A DNA stretch of 64,000 nucleotides, taken from Mariniflexile sp. TRM1-10 (GTDB lineage: Bacteria > Bacteroidota > Bacteroidia > Flavobacteriales > Flavobacteriaceae). Position 1 is the first letter of the stretch. Each line of letters opens with the position of its first letter. The notes below the pieces were generated by a model, which had not been told where the DNA came from, did no database searches, and saw nothing but the letters and a program-made list of their open reading frames with translations. This document shows, in pieces, positions 35,750 to 43,796 of this stretch. Position numbers and translations under genes: made by a program. The stretch is taken from the NCBI RefSeq assembly GCF_003425985.1, contig NZ_CP022985.1, positions 3,394,001 to 3,458,000 of the forward strand, written 5' to 3'.

Positions 35750-36040
35750 ATGAGTAATATTGAAGATATTGTAGATTCTTTAGAAAACAAAATTAGCAAG
35801 GTATTACACAAACTAGAGCTTTTGAAGCTTGCTAACTTGAAATTGACTGAAGAATTAAACGTTTCAAAGCAAGAAATTCAAAACCAAAAATTGCATATTG
35901 CAAGTTGGGAAGAAAAGTATGAAGCGCTTAAAATGGCAAATACAATGCTTGGTAGTGACAACAATAAAAGAGAAACTAAGCTTAAAATAAACGCATTAAT
36001 TAGAGATATTGATCATTGTATCGCTCAGCTCTCAGATTAA
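35750..36040 (+). CDS. Coiled-coil protein upstream of ZapA (ZapB-like)
   Basis: The 96-residue acidic protein is almost entirely predicted coiled coil, with heptad-like Leu/Ile spacing (IEDIVDSLENKISKVLHKLELLKLANLKLTEEL, then NQKLHIASWEEKYEALKMAN). No signal peptide or membrane segment. The size, coiled coil and position 13 bases before zapA resemble the ZapB-type partner that layers ZapA in the Z-ring, but no sequence identity to E. coli ZapB can be claimed. It has a strong promoter directly upstream. Confidence 0.7.
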   Translation: MSNIEDIVDSLENKISKVLHKLELLKLANLKLTEELNVSKQEIQNQKLHIASWEEKYEALKMANTMLGSDNNKRETKLKINALIRDIDHCIAQLSD

Positions 36041-36053
36041 TTTTAAAAAATCA

Positions 36054-36347
36054 ATGTCAGAAAAGCTTAAAATAAAGCTATCTATAGCTAATAGAGTGTA
36101 CCCTTTAACTATTGATGCAAGTCAAGAAGAAGGGTTGCGAAAAGCGGCTAAAAACATTGATGCTATGATTAAACAGTTTGAGCAGAGTTATTCGGTTCGA
36201 GATAAACAAGATGTATTAGCTATGTGTGCTTTACAATTTGCTTCTCAAGTAGAACAGAAATCTATAGATAAAGAGAGTATAAGTGAGCATGTAGAGGAAA
36301 AGCTAAATGCGTTAAACAACTTATTGCAATCTCATTTAGTTTCTTAA
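36054..36347 (+). CDS. zapA: Cell division protein ZapA
   Basis: The 97-residue FtsZ-associated protein promotes FtsZ filament bundling at mid-cell. It starts MSEKLKIKLSIANRVYPLTIDASQEEGLRKAAKNIDAMIKQFEQ, the ZapA head domain, and ends in a coiled-coil helix (ISEHVEEKLNALNNLLQSH). The start ATG 36054 is preferred over 36009 because the family begins near this residue and the longer start overlaps the upstream gene. It is followed by the probable 6S RNA gene and rny. Confidence 0.88.
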   Translation: MSEKLKIKLSIANRVYPLTIDASQEEGLRKAAKNIDAMIKQFEQSYSVRDKQDVLAMCALQFASQVEQKSIDKESISEHVEEKLNALNNLLQSHLVS

Positions 36348-36369
36348 ATGTTCTTTAAAATAAACTAAA

Positions 36370-36563
36370 AGTTACTGCCTACATTAGTTATTTTTTTTGA
36401 TAAACTCAACGTTAATTCTTTAAAAAGGGTGAGTTTAAGTTGTAAAAGCATGCTGCATGTGCTGAATTTATTTCGGTACCTAGCAGATCCTTGATCAGCT
36501 TGTTAGCCCTAAACTTGTTTTTAAGGAGTTTATACAAAATTTTAAGCTGGTGTAGGCTTTTTT
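36370..36563 (+). ncRNA. ssrS: Probable 6S RNA (6S-Flavo type)
   Basis: An 11-bp closing stem pairs GCCTACATTAG (36377-36387) with CTGGTGTAGGC (36547-36557, two GU pairs), immediately followed by a T-run (TTTTTTTA). Inside is a second helix, AAACTCA (near 36403) with TGAGTTT (near 36430), and further internal stems and loops. The size of about 190 nt, long closing stem with large central loop and position between zapA and rny match what I know of flavobacterial 6S RNA (Rfam 6S-Flavo). 6S RNA binds RNA polymerase and mimics an open promoter. The assignment rests on structure and position, not on alignment. Confidence 0.6.
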
Positions 36564-36590
36564 ATATACAAAAATTAACTAAACACAATA

Positions 36591-38165
36591 ATGGATAACT
36601 CAATTATATTGATTGCTGGGGGCATAATATTAGGACTTGTAATAGGTTTTATTGTAGCAAAAACCTTAGAAAAAAACAATGCTTCCAAACTTGTTAAGGA
36701 AGCAAAAAAGAGTGCAGCTTTAATACTTAAAGAAGCCAATAGTGAAGGAGAGTCAATTAAAAAAGATAAGATTCTTCAAGCAAAAGAAAAATTTTTAGAA
36801 CTTAAAGCAGAACACGAAAAAGTGATTCTGTCGCGCGATAAAAAAATGGCAGAAGCCGAAAAACGTATTCGTGATAAAGAATCTCAAATATCTAACGAAC
36901 TGGCTAAGACTAAAAAGTTAAGTGAAAATCTTGAAATCAAAGAAAAAGATTATGATCACAGATTAGATGTGCTCGATAAAAAACAAGAGGAAATAGATAG
37001 ATTGCACAAAAGCCAAGTGCAACAGCTGGAAGTTATTTCCAGTCTTTCTGCCGAAGAAGCGAAGTCGCAATTAGTAGAGTCTTTAAAAGGAGAAGCTAAG
37101 AATGATGCCATGGCGTACATTCAAAGCTCGATGGAAGAAGCTAAATTAACGGCAGAACAAGACGCTAAAAAAATTATTATAAACACCATTCAACGTATAG
37201 GAACAGAAGAAGCGGTTGATAATTGTGTCTCTGTATTTAACATAGAATCGGATGATGTTAAAGGACGTATTATTGGTCGTGAAGGACGAAACATTCGTGC
37301 TATTGAAGCTGCAACAGGGGTGGAGATTATTGTTGATGATACTCCGGAAGCCATTATATTATCTTGTTTCGATTCTGTGCGACGTGAAATCGCCCGTTTA
37401 TCATTGCATAAATTGGTAACCGATGGAAGAATTCACCCTGCAAGGATAGAAGAAGTAGTAGAGAAAACCAAGAAACAAATAGAGCAAGAAATAATTGAAG
37501 TTGGTAAACGTACCGTTATAGATTTAGGGATTCACAATTTACATCCTGAACTTATTAAAATGGTCGGTAGAATGAAATACCGCTCGTCTTACGGACAAAA
37601 CCTATTACAGCACTCACGCGAAGTCGCTAAACTTTGTGGTGTGATGGCTGCCGAATTAGGATTAAATCCAAAACTAGCTAAACGGGCTGGTTTACTACAC
37701 GATATAGGTAAAGTGCCAGATGCTGAAACCGATATGGAAACCCCCCACGCTATTTTAGGTATGCAATGGGCTGAAAAATTTGGTGAGAAGGATGATGTAT
37801 GTAACGCTATTGGTGCGCATCACGACGAGATTGAAATGAAATCGTTATTGGCACCAATTATTCAAGTTTGTGATGCTATATCCGGGGCACGCCCAGGAGC
37901 ACGTCGCCAAGTTTTAGACAGTTATATTCAACGTTTAAAAGATTTGGAAGATATCGCTTTCGGATTTACTGGAGTTAAAAAAGCTTATGCCATTCAAGCG
38001 GGTAGAGAGTTGCGTGTTATTGTTGAAAGCGAAAAAGTAGACGACCAAAAAGCAGCCGATTTATCATTTAGTATTTCTCAAAAAGTACAAACTGATATGA
38101 CCTATCCAGGCCAAGTTAAAGTAACAGTTATTAGAGAAACCAGAGCGGTTAATATTGCTAAGTAA
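36591..38165 (+). CDS. rny: Ribonuclease Y
   Basis: The 524-residue membrane-anchored endoribonuclease initiates mRNA decay. Domains in order: N-terminal transmembrane helix (about 4-24, [22 protein letters not shown]), long coiled coil (about 25-180), KH RNA-binding domain (about 215-275, [36 protein letters not shown]) and HD domain with metal ligands [30 protein letters not shown] and [10 protein letters not shown]. All metal-binding residues are present. A terminator follows the stop. The probable 6S RNA gene is 28 bases upstream. Confidence 0.97.
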   Translation: MDNSIILIAGGIILGLVIGFIVAKTLEKNNASKLVKEAKKSAALILKEANSEGESIKKDKILQAKEKFLELKAEHEKVILSRDKKMAEAEKRIRDKESQISNELAKTKKLSENLEIKEKDYDHRLDVLDKKQEEIDRLHKSQVQQLEVISSLSAEEAKSQLVESLKGEAKNDAMAYIQSSMEEAKLTAEQDAKKIIINTIQRIGTEEAVDNCVSVFNIESDDVKGRIIGREGRNIRAIEAATGVEIIVDDTPEAIILSCFDSVRREIARLSLHKLVTDGRIHPARIEEVVEKTKKQIEQEIIEVGKRTVIDLGIHNLHPELIKMVGRMKYRSSYGQNLLQHSREVAKLCGVMAAELGLNPKLAKRAGLLHDIGKVPDAETDMETPHAILGMQWAEKFGEKDDVCNAIGAHHDEIEMKSLLAPIIQVCDAISGARPGARRQVLDSYIQRLKDLEDIAFGFTGVKKAYAIQAGRELRVIVESEKVDDQKAADLSFSISQKVQTDMTYPGQVKVTVIRETRAVNIAK

Positions 38166-38210
38166 CAATTTCTGCGAAAGCAAAAATCTCAATACATCTA
38201 AATTATAACA

Positions 38211-38242
38211 AAAAAGTCCAGCTATTTATGCTGGATTTTTTA
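38211..38242 (+). terminator. Terminator of rny
   Basis: TCCAGC (38217-38222) and GCTGGA (38230-38235) form a stem followed by a T-run (TTTTTTA), 50 bases after the rny stop. Confidence 0.75.
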
Positions 38243-38283
38243 TTTGGTATAAATTAAAAGTTAAAAGGATTTTTTTATTTTAC

Positions 38284-38371
38284 CATCTAACCATCTAACC
38301 ATCTAACCATCTAACCATCTAACCATCTAACCATCTAACCATCTAACCATCTAACCATCTAACCATCTAAC
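38284..38371. repeat. Tandem 8-bp microsatellite, 11 copies of CATCTAAC
   Basis: Eleven perfect head-to-tail copies of CATCTAAC occupy 88 bases between the rny terminator and the end of xerD, with a degenerate copy CTGTCTAAC after. The same kind of unit, CTGTCTAACAATCTAAC, occurs degenerated near 22420, and GTCTAACAACCTAAG near 42280, always close to the 3' end of a gene. Copy number is likely variable between isolates. Confidence 0.9.
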
Positions 38372-38379
38372 CTGTCTAA

Positions 38380-39276
38380 CTACCTCCTAGGATGAAACCG
38401 TTCTACAATCTCAGTTAAATGACTTTTATCCAGATGTACGTAAATTTCGGTAGTGGTGATACTTTCATGGCCAAGCATTAGCTGAATGGACCTTAAATCG
38501 GCTTTGTTTTTTAAAAGATGTGTGGCAAACGAATGTCTAAACGTGTGTGGGGAAATACTTTTCTTGAGTCCGATTTTTTCAGCCAATTGTTTTATAATAG
38601 TAAAAACCATCGCTCGTGTTAGTTGTTTGCCTCTACGGTTTAAGAACAAAGTATCTTCAAAGCCATTTTTAATGATCATGTGATTGCGGATTTCACTTCG
38701 GTATATATTGATGTATTTTTGGGTAATATCTATTATAGGAACAAATCGTTGTTTATCGCCCTTGCCTGTTACTTTAATAAAACCTTCCTCAAAAAACAAA
38801 TCTGATATTTTAAGATTAATAAGTTCGCTGACTCGCAATCCACAGCCATATAAAGTTTCTAGCATGGCCCGATTGCGCTCGCCCTCGGGTTTGCTTAAAT
38901 CAATAGCATTAATTAGGTCATCAATTTCTTTTTCAGAAAGCGTATCGGGTAATTTGCGCCCTATTTTAGGAGATTCAATAAGTTCTAAAGGGTTTGAAGC
39001 TATATAATCTTCAAACACCAAATAGTTAAAAAAACTGCGTAAACCGGATATTAATCGTGATTGAGAACGTGTATTGATTGTTTTTGCCGTTTCATAAATA
39101 AATTGCTGTATGGTTTCCGTTGATATGGAAATGGGAGACTCGTTGATGTGATGGCTGTCTAAATAAGAAATCAATTTAGCAACATCAAGGCTGTAGTTTT
39201 CGATAGAATTTTTAGATAAACCACGTTCAATCTTTAAATATAATTGATAGTCTTTTAGTGCGTTTTGCCATTTCAT
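38380..39276 (-). CDS. xerD: Tyrosine recombinase XerD
   Basis: The 298-residue site-specific recombinase resolves chromosome dimers at dif together with XerC. The core-binding N-terminal domain (1-100) and the catalytic domain (108-298) are complete. Active-site residues: Arg148 (GCGLRVSEL), Lys172 (GKGDKQRF), His244 and Arg247 (SPHTFRHSFATHLL), His270 (LGHESI) and Tyr279 (EIYVHL). It reads away from the small envelope genes that follow at 39501. The CATCTAAC array lies 8 bases past the stop. Confidence 0.93.
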   Translation of the reverse strand: MKWQNALKDYQLYLKIERGLSKNSIENYSLDVAKLISYLDSHHINESPISISTETIQQFIYETAKTINTRSQSRLISGLRSFFNYLVFEDYIASNPLELIESPKIGRKLPDTLSEKEIDDLINAIDLSKPEGERNRAMLETLYGCGLRVSELINLKISDLFFEEGFIKVTGKGDKQRFVPIIDITQKYINIYRSEIRNHMIIKNGFEDTLFLNRRGKQLTRAMVFTIIKQLAEKIGLKKSISPHTFRHSFATHLLKNKADLRSIQLMLGHESITTTEIYVHLDKSHLTEIVERFHPRR

Positions 39277-39500
39277 ATCCGTAAAAATAGCGTAAATTTT
39301 ATAATATAAATAGTATAATGCATACGTAATTATACCAGTTTTCCTTATTAATTGTTTTTAATAATTTGATTGTAATTAACTGATTTTTAATTTTTTATGA
39401 ATTTTTGTTAATAAAATTGTTAATAACGTAAATAATTATATTAAAAATTCTAAAAAAAAGCATTTAATTTGCGTATAAACCAATTAAAACAATTTAAATT

Positions 39501-39980
39501 ATGAAAAAACTATTTTTATTGCCACTTTTTGCGATTTTATCAATTGCTACTGTTAATGCTCAAGAATTTAACGCTGGATTAAATGTTGGATTGCCTTTGG
39601 GTGATATTGAAGACGCCTACACGTTAAACATTGGAGTGGAAGCAAATTACTTATGGAATGTATCAGAAGGATTTGATGCTGGTCTTTCTGCTGGATACTC
39701 TCATTATCTTGGAGATTCCGACCTTGGAGTTGACGATGCAGGATTCTTACCAATTGCAGCAGCAGGACGTTTTAATCTTTCAGAAGATTTTACTATTGGT
39801 GCAGATTTAGGTTATGCAATAGGAATCAGTCCTAGTGGAAACGATGGTGGTTTTTATTATGCACCAAAAGTACAATACGGTGTTAGTGAATCTTTAGATA
39901 TTGTTTTAGCTTACAAAGGTGTAAGTGTAGATGGAGGTACATTTAGCTCTGTAAACTTAGGAATTGAATTTGGATTGTAA
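39501..39980 (+). CDS. Small outer-membrane beta-barrel protein (copy 1)
   Basis: The 159-residue protein has a signal peptide (about 1-20, MKKLFLLPLFAILSIATVNA, cleaved before QE) and eight short Gly/aromatic-rich beta strands: FNAGLNVGLPLG, LNIGVEANYLW, FDAGLSAGYSHYLG, FLPIAAAGRFNL, FTIGADLGYAIGI, FYYAPKVQYGV, LDIVLAYKGV and SVNLGIEFGL, the pattern of an OmpX/OmpW-type eight-strand barrel ending in Leu. Function unknown. The transcript ends at the hairpin 40003-40030. A related layout is repeated in the gene at 41149. Confidence 0.8.
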   Translation: MKKLFLLPLFAILSIATVNAQEFNAGLNVGLPLGDIEDAYTLNIGVEANYLWNVSEGFDAGLSAGYSHYLGDSDLGVDDAGFLPIAAAGRFNLSEDFTIGADLGYAIGISPSGNDGGFYYAPKVQYGVSESLDIVLAYKGVSVDGGTFSSVNLGIEFGL

Positions 39981-39990
39981 TTTAAAAGTA

Positions 39991-40188
39991 TATTTATGAA
40001 AAGGGGCAGCTAATTAACTGCTCCTTTTTTATTAAAAAGAAATGAATTAATCAGTTGAATGTGAGTTTTTATAAAAAAAAGTTTAAAAAGAAAGAAAAAG
40101 CATATGATAAAAATAAATTTTTTCTTGTTTTTTGTGAATTAATACTATATTTACTTAATATTTAAAAATCAATTAAACCAAGTTTATT
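39991..40188 (+). repeat. Duplicated terminator/promoter block, copy 1
   Basis: This interval contains a terminator (40003-40030), the sequence AATGAATTAATCAGTTGAAT and a promoter region up to the next gene's RBS. The same arrangement, with matching terminator and AATGAATTAATCAGTTGAAT, is found at 40951-41148. Homology spans the hairpin, an A-rich stretch, TTTTTTCTTGTTT and the ACCAA.TTTATT leader. The promoter here (TTG 40125, TATATTTA 40146-40153) is weaker than that of copy 2. Confidence 0.75.
40003..40030 (+). terminator. Terminator T-A, copy 1
   Basis: A GGGGCAG, CTAATTAA, CTGCTCC stem with T-run ends the outer-membrane protein gene at 39501. It matches 40959-40987 almost base for base. 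Confidence 0.85.
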
Positions 40189-40905
40189 ATGAAAAAAATA
40201 TTTATTGTGACTTTATTAAGTTTAATTTCTTGCTCTAATGATGAGAGTATCTTAACCGATAAAAATTTATCAAAAGCTTCTTATGATATGTGGACTTTTC
40301 CAGATGGAACTCAATTAAAATTATCATATGAAGAAAATGATGAAATAATTCAAGATGAAAATTTTAATTTATTTTCAAAAAAAATTGAAGACATTTCTAA
40401 AGAAAACAAAATTGCATTTGTTTTTAATGGTAAAGGAAAACCATATGATGTTGTATTAAATGAAGTTCAAACAGCTGTTCAAAGTAAATCTATTTCACCA
40501 AAGGCAACAAATAAGGTTTTAGGCCTTGTGTCACGTGTTACTTTTTATGATAACAATGATTATTCTGGTAGTGATTATTCAGAATTTGTGCTTAACTCTT
40601 CTGTTAATTATTATATGAAAGAATTCGAATCCATTTATAGAAACTATATTAATAATATAGGAAGTGGAGGTATTATAAATTTGCGCGGAAAAGTATCTTC
40701 TATTAAATTAGAGGGATGGTCTGAAGTTCAACTAACTTTATTACCGGAGTCCTACCCAATAAAAATAACTAATCATGATATTAATGTTAATGAGCCAAAC
40801 CTTAGTCAGGTTAAATATGTTAAATTATCAGATATAAGGTATCCAGGGTCCTTTTTTTTAAATGCAGATAATAGATCAAATAGAGTAATAGTTAAGTTTC
40901 AATAA
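40189..40905 (+). CDS. Hypothetical lipoprotein, possibly crystallin-like
   Basis: The 238-residue protein has a lipoprotein signal (MKKIFIVTLLSLISCSNDES, Cys15). The middle has VTFYDNNDYSGSDYSEFVLN and later LRGKVSSIKLEGWSEVQLTLL, a spacing reminiscent of a beta/gamma-crystallin motif (YDxxxYxG ... SSIK), but the fit is weak and I do not assert the fold. No catalytic motif is seen. It lies between the two small barrel genes, each flanked by duplicated regulatory DNA, and its base composition is more AT-rich than the flanking core genes. Confidence 0.6.
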   Translation: MKKIFIVTLLSLISCSNDESILTDKNLSKASYDMWTFPDGTQLKLSYEENDEIIQDENFNLFSKKIEDISKENKIAFVFNGKGKPYDVVLNEVQTAVQSKSISPKATNKVLGLVSRVTFYDNNDYSGSDYSEFVLNSSVNYYMKEFESIYRNYINNIGSGGIINLRGKVSSIKLEGWSEVQLTLLPESYPIKITNHDINVNEPNLSQVKYVKLSDIRYPGSFFLNADNRSNRVIVKFQ

Positions 40906-40908
40906 TAT

Positions 40909-40938
40909 AAAACCGAAGCTAACACCTTCGGTTTTTTT
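40909..40938 (+). terminator. Terminator T-B, copy 1
   Basis: AAAACCGAAG, CTAACAC, CTTCGGTTTTTTT is a strong hairpin with T-run right after the lipoprotein stop. It is duplicated at 41703-41731 with the same loop. Confidence 0.9.
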
Positions 40939-40950
40939 ATGCCCTATTTT

Positions 40951-41148
40951 TATGAAAAGGGAGCAGCTAATTAACTGCTCCTTTTTTATTGAAAAAAAAT
41001 GAATTAATCAGTTGAATGTGAGTTTTTTATCGATTAAAAAATTTTTAAGAAAGAAAAAAAGTATGATATAAATAATTTTTTTCTTGTTTAATTAATGGAT
41101 TGCTATTATGTTTGCCGAATAATTTAAAACAATTAAACCAAATTTATT
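40951..41148 (+). repeat. Duplicated terminator/promoter block, copy 2
   Basis: This repeats the block at 39991-40188. A terminator copy (40959-40987) follows the T-B hairpin, making two terminators in a row, the second of which has no gene of its own upstream. A clear promoter comes next (see 41084-41114) and the leader of the gene at 41149. Confidence 0.75.
41084..41114 (+). promoter_or_regulatory. Promoter of the barrel gene at 41149
   Basis: TTG at 41084-41086, a 20-base spacer and TATGTTTG at 41107-41114 match the consensus. The start codon is 35 bases downstream. Confidence 0.75.
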
Positions 41149-41682
41149 ATGAAAAAATTATTATTGAGTGCTGTTATTGCGGTTTTCGCAATGAGTAATG
41201 TGAATGCTCAAGATGGAGGTCAAACATCTAAAGGAAAATGGTTAATAGAAGCTAACACTGGATTTGGTGGAGGCGGAGGTCTTTATGGACATTCTGCTAA
41301 TACCGGTTTTGGTTTGACATCAATTAATGGAGAAACTCTTTGGGCAATTGGTGCTGAAGGAGGTTATTTTGTAATGGATGATTTAGCTGTTAAAGTAGGT
41401 CTTGGTTATGCTGATTTCGCTGGAGAATCTGCTTTTTCTTATAAATTAGGAGCTAAGTATTATATATCGAGTATGATTCCTGTTCAAGTTGATTTTACAG
41501 GATCTAGTGTTGACGGTTTTGACGAAAATCCACTATGGTTAGGTCTACAGGGTGGTTATGCTATCTTTTTAGGAGATAATGTAAGTATAGAACCAGGTTT
41601 AAGATATAACTTATCTTTAAATGAAGATTTTACAGATGAAGGTATATTTGAATTCCGTGTTGGATTTGCTTTACACTTCTAA
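41149..41682 (+). CDS. Small outer-membrane beta-barrel protein (copy 2)
   Basis: The 177-residue protein has a signal peptide (about 1-20, MKKLLLSAVIAVFAMSNVNA) and a barrel-like body: WLIEANTGFGGGGGLYG, LWAIGAEGGYFVM, LAVKVGLGYADF, FSYKLGAKYYI, IPVQVDFTGSSV, WLGLQGGYAIFLG, VSIEPGLRYNLSL and FEFRVGFALHF with a terminal Phe. Similar in size and style to the protein at 39501 but not closely alike in sequence. It has a good promoter and ends at the second T-B terminator (41703-41731). Function unknown. Confidence 0.8.
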   Translation: MKKLLLSAVIAVFAMSNVNAQDGGQTSKGKWLIEANTGFGGGGGLYGHSANTGFGLTSINGETLWAIGAEGGYFVMDDLAVKVGLGYADFAGESAFSYKLGAKYYISSMIPVQVDFTGSSVDGFDENPLWLGLQGGYAIFLGDNVSIEPGLRYNLSLNEDFTDEGIFEFRVGFALHF

Positions 41683-41702
41683 TTAGAAAATAAAATTTTA
41701 TA

Positions 41703-41731
41703 AAACCGAAGCTAACACCTTCGGTTTTTTT
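41703..41731 (+). terminator. Terminator T-B, copy 2
   Basis: It has the same stem and loop as 40909-40938 and follows the stop of the gene at 41149, 28 bases before aroQ. Confidence 0.85.
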
Positions 41732-41758
41732 ATGCCTAATTTTTAATATATTTACCTT

Positions 41759-42175
41759 ATGAAAAAACTAATCATCATCAACGGTCCCAACTTAAATTTG
41801 TTAGGTAAACGTGAACCAGCAATTTATGGCAGTTTATCATTTACCGAGTTTTTAGAAGAAATAAAAGGTAAATATCCAACGGTTCAAATAGATTACTTTC
41901 AATCTAATATTGAAGGTGTACTCATTGACAAACTACACGAAGTAGGTTTTGCTTTTGATGGAATTATCTTAAATGCAGGTGCTTATACGCATACCTCTAT
42001 TGGTATTGGTGATGCTGTTAAAGGTATTGAAACACCTGTGGTTGAAGTTCATATTTCCAACACATTTGGTAGAGAAGAATTTAGACATCAATCGTATATA
42101 TCACCTAATGCTAAAGGTGTTATTCTCGGTTTTGGTTTACAGAGTTATGAATTGGCTATTCAAAGTTTTCTTTAG
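41759..42175 (+). CDS. aroQ: Type II 3-dehydroquinate dehydratase
   Basis: The 138-residue enzyme catalyses the third step of the shikimate pathway. Hallmarks: IINGPNLNLLGKREPAIYGS with catalytic Tyr23, IDYFQSNIEGVLIDKLHE, IILNAGAYTHTSIGIGDAV, VEVHISNTFGREEFRHQSYISP and GVILGFGLQSYELAI. All active-site residues (Tyr, Asn, His, Arg) are present. It lies right after the duplicated envelope cassettes. A terminator at 42232-42264 follows. Confidence 0.96.
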   Translation: MKKLIIINGPNLNLLGKREPAIYGSLSFTEFLEEIKGKYPTVQIDYFQSNIEGVLIDKLHEVGFAFDGIILNAGAYTHTSIGIGDAVKGIETPVVEVHISNTFGREEFRHQSYISPNAKGVILGFGLQSYELAIQSFL

Positions 42176-42231
42176 ACTCGTTCCTTTTAGATAAATAGAT
42201 TTTTAGAAGTTTGCTCAAGCATATTTTAGAC

Positions 42232-42264
42232 AAAAAAAAGTTCCGTAAAATCGGAACTTTTTTT
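42232..42264. terminator. Terminator between aroQ and lpd
   Basis: AAGTTCCG, TAAAAT, CGGAACTT is a perfect stem with A- and T-runs on the two sides; it may serve both convergent genes. Confidence 0.85.
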
Positions 42265-42304
42265 GTTATCTAGCATTTCTAATAAGTCTAACAACCTAAG
42301 AAGT

Positions 42305-43681
42305 CTACAAGTGAATCACTTCCCCATAAGCATCGGCAACAGCTTCCATAACCGCTTCACTCATCGTTGGATGCGGATGCACTGCTTTTAATACTTCATG
42401 TCCTGTAGTTTCTAATTTTCTTCCTAAAACAGCTTCAGCAATCATATCGGTTACACCAGCTCCAATCATGTGGCAACCTAACCATTCACCATATTTAGCA
42501 TCAAAAATTACTTTTACAAAACCTTCTTTGTTACCACCAGCACTTGCTTTACCAGAAGCAGAGAACGGGAATTTGCCAACTTTAATGTCAAATCCTTTTT
42601 CTTTAGCTTGTTTTTCGGTTAAACCAACACTTGCAATTTCTGGAGAACAATAGGTACAACCTGGGATGTTTCCGTAATCTAACGCTTCTACATGTTGTCC
42701 TGCAATTTTTTCAACACATAAAATACCTTCAGCCGAAGCAACATGTGCTAAAGCTTGACCAGGTGTTACATCGCCAATAGCGTAGTATCCAGGAATGTTG
42801 GTTTGGTAAAAGTTGTTTACTAAAATTTTATCTCTATCAACAACAATTCCAACATCTTCTAAGCCAATGTTTTCAATGTTTGTTTTGATGCCAACAGCAG
42901 ATAAAATAATATCGGCTTCTAAAACTTCTTCGCCTTTGCTAGTTTTAACGGTAGCTTTAACACCTTTGCCAGATGTGTCTACCTTGGTAACTTCGGCAGA
43001 AGTCATAATATTAATACCACTTTTCTTAAAAGATTTTTCTAATTGTTTTGATACGTCTTCATCTTCAACAGGCACCACGTTTGGTAAAAATTCCACGATG
43101 GTTACTTCGGTGCCCATAGAGTTGTAGAAATAAGCGAATTCAACGCCAATAGCCCCAGAACCTACTACAATCATTTTTTTAGGTTGGTTTGCTAAGCTCA
43201 TCGCTTCTCTGTATCCAATGACCTTTTTACCATCTTGTGGTAAGCTTGGTAATTCGCGAGAACGCGCTCCGGTAGCAATTATAATATGGTCTGCACTGTA
43301 TTCTGTTCCGTCAACATCAACCTTTTTTCCTGGTTTAAGTTTACCGTAACCCTTAATAACGTCTATTTTGTTCTTTTTCATTAAAAACTGAACCCCTTTG
43401 CTCATACCATCGGCAACACCACGGCTACGGCTTACAACAGCGTTAAAATCTTTGTCATAATCTTTAACGGATAAGCCATAATCACCAGCATGTTTAAGAT
43501 ACTCAAATACTTGAGCGGATTTTAACAACGCTTTAGTTGGGATACATCCCCAGTTTAAACATACACCCCCAAGGTTTTCTTTTTCAATAACAGCGGTTTT
43601 AAAACCTAGTTGGGATGCTCTAATAGCTGTAACATAACCTCCAGGGCCACTTCCAAGAACAATAATATCGTATTTACTCAT
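42305..43681 (-). CDS. lpd: Dihydrolipoyl dehydrogenase
   Basis: The 458-residue flavoprotein disulfide reductase (E3) reoxidises lipoamide in 2-oxoacid dehydrogenase complexes. Signatures: FAD-binding IIVLGSGPGGYVTAIRA, the redox pair in GGVCLNWGCIPTK (Cys41, Cys46), NAD-binding VVGSGAIGVEFAYFYNSMGTEVT, GYYAIGDVTPG, and the dimer-interface catalytic His-Glu in VHPHPTMSEAVMEAV. It is complete. No E1 or E2 gene is next to it, as is common when E3 is shared between complexes. Confidence 0.95.
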   Translation of the reverse strand: MSKYDIIVLGSGPGGYVTAIRASQLGFKTAVIEKENLGGVCLNWGCIPTKALLKSAQVFEYLKHAGDYGLSVKDYDKDFNAVVSRSRGVADGMSKGVQFLMKKNKIDVIKGYGKLKPGKKVDVDGTEYSADHIIIATGARSRELPSLPQDGKKVIGYREAMSLANQPKKMIVVGSGAIGVEFAYFYNSMGTEVTIVEFLPNVVPVEDEDVSKQLEKSFKKSGINIMTSAEVTKVDTSGKGVKATVKTSKGEEVLEADIILSAVGIKTNIENIGLEDVGIVVDRDKILVNNFYQTNIPGYYAIGDVTPGQALAHVASAEGILCVEKIAGQHVEALDYGNIPGCTYCSPEIASVGLTEKQAKEKGFDIKVGKFPFSASGKASAGGNKEGFVKVIFDAKYGEWLGCHMIGAGVTDMIAEAVLGRKLETTGHEVLKAVHPHPTMSEAVMEAVADAYGEVIHL

Positions 43682-43772
43682 GAGATTTTTTTAATCGTTA
43701 TTTCAGGCTACGAATTTACGAAACCTAATTCGAATAAAGAATTTAGAAGTCTATAAATTTATATCTTTATAT

Positions 43773-43780
43773 TACCTTTG
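43773..43780 (+). promoter_or_regulatory. Probable -7 element of the NADH dehydrogenase gene
   Basis: TACCTTTG matches TAnnTTTG and lies 16 bases before the ATG at 43797. No TTG is found at the usual distance upstream. Confidence 0.45.
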
Positions 43781-43796
43781 TTTTAAGATTTACCTT

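Noticed and set aside
35608..35811. A 67-codon minus-strand frame overlapping the promoter of the zapB-like gene
   Set aside because: It overlaps a consensus promoter and the start of a better gene on the other strand.
38284..38371. CRISPR array
   Set aside because: The repeats are 8-bp head-to-tail units with no spacers and no cas genes nearby.
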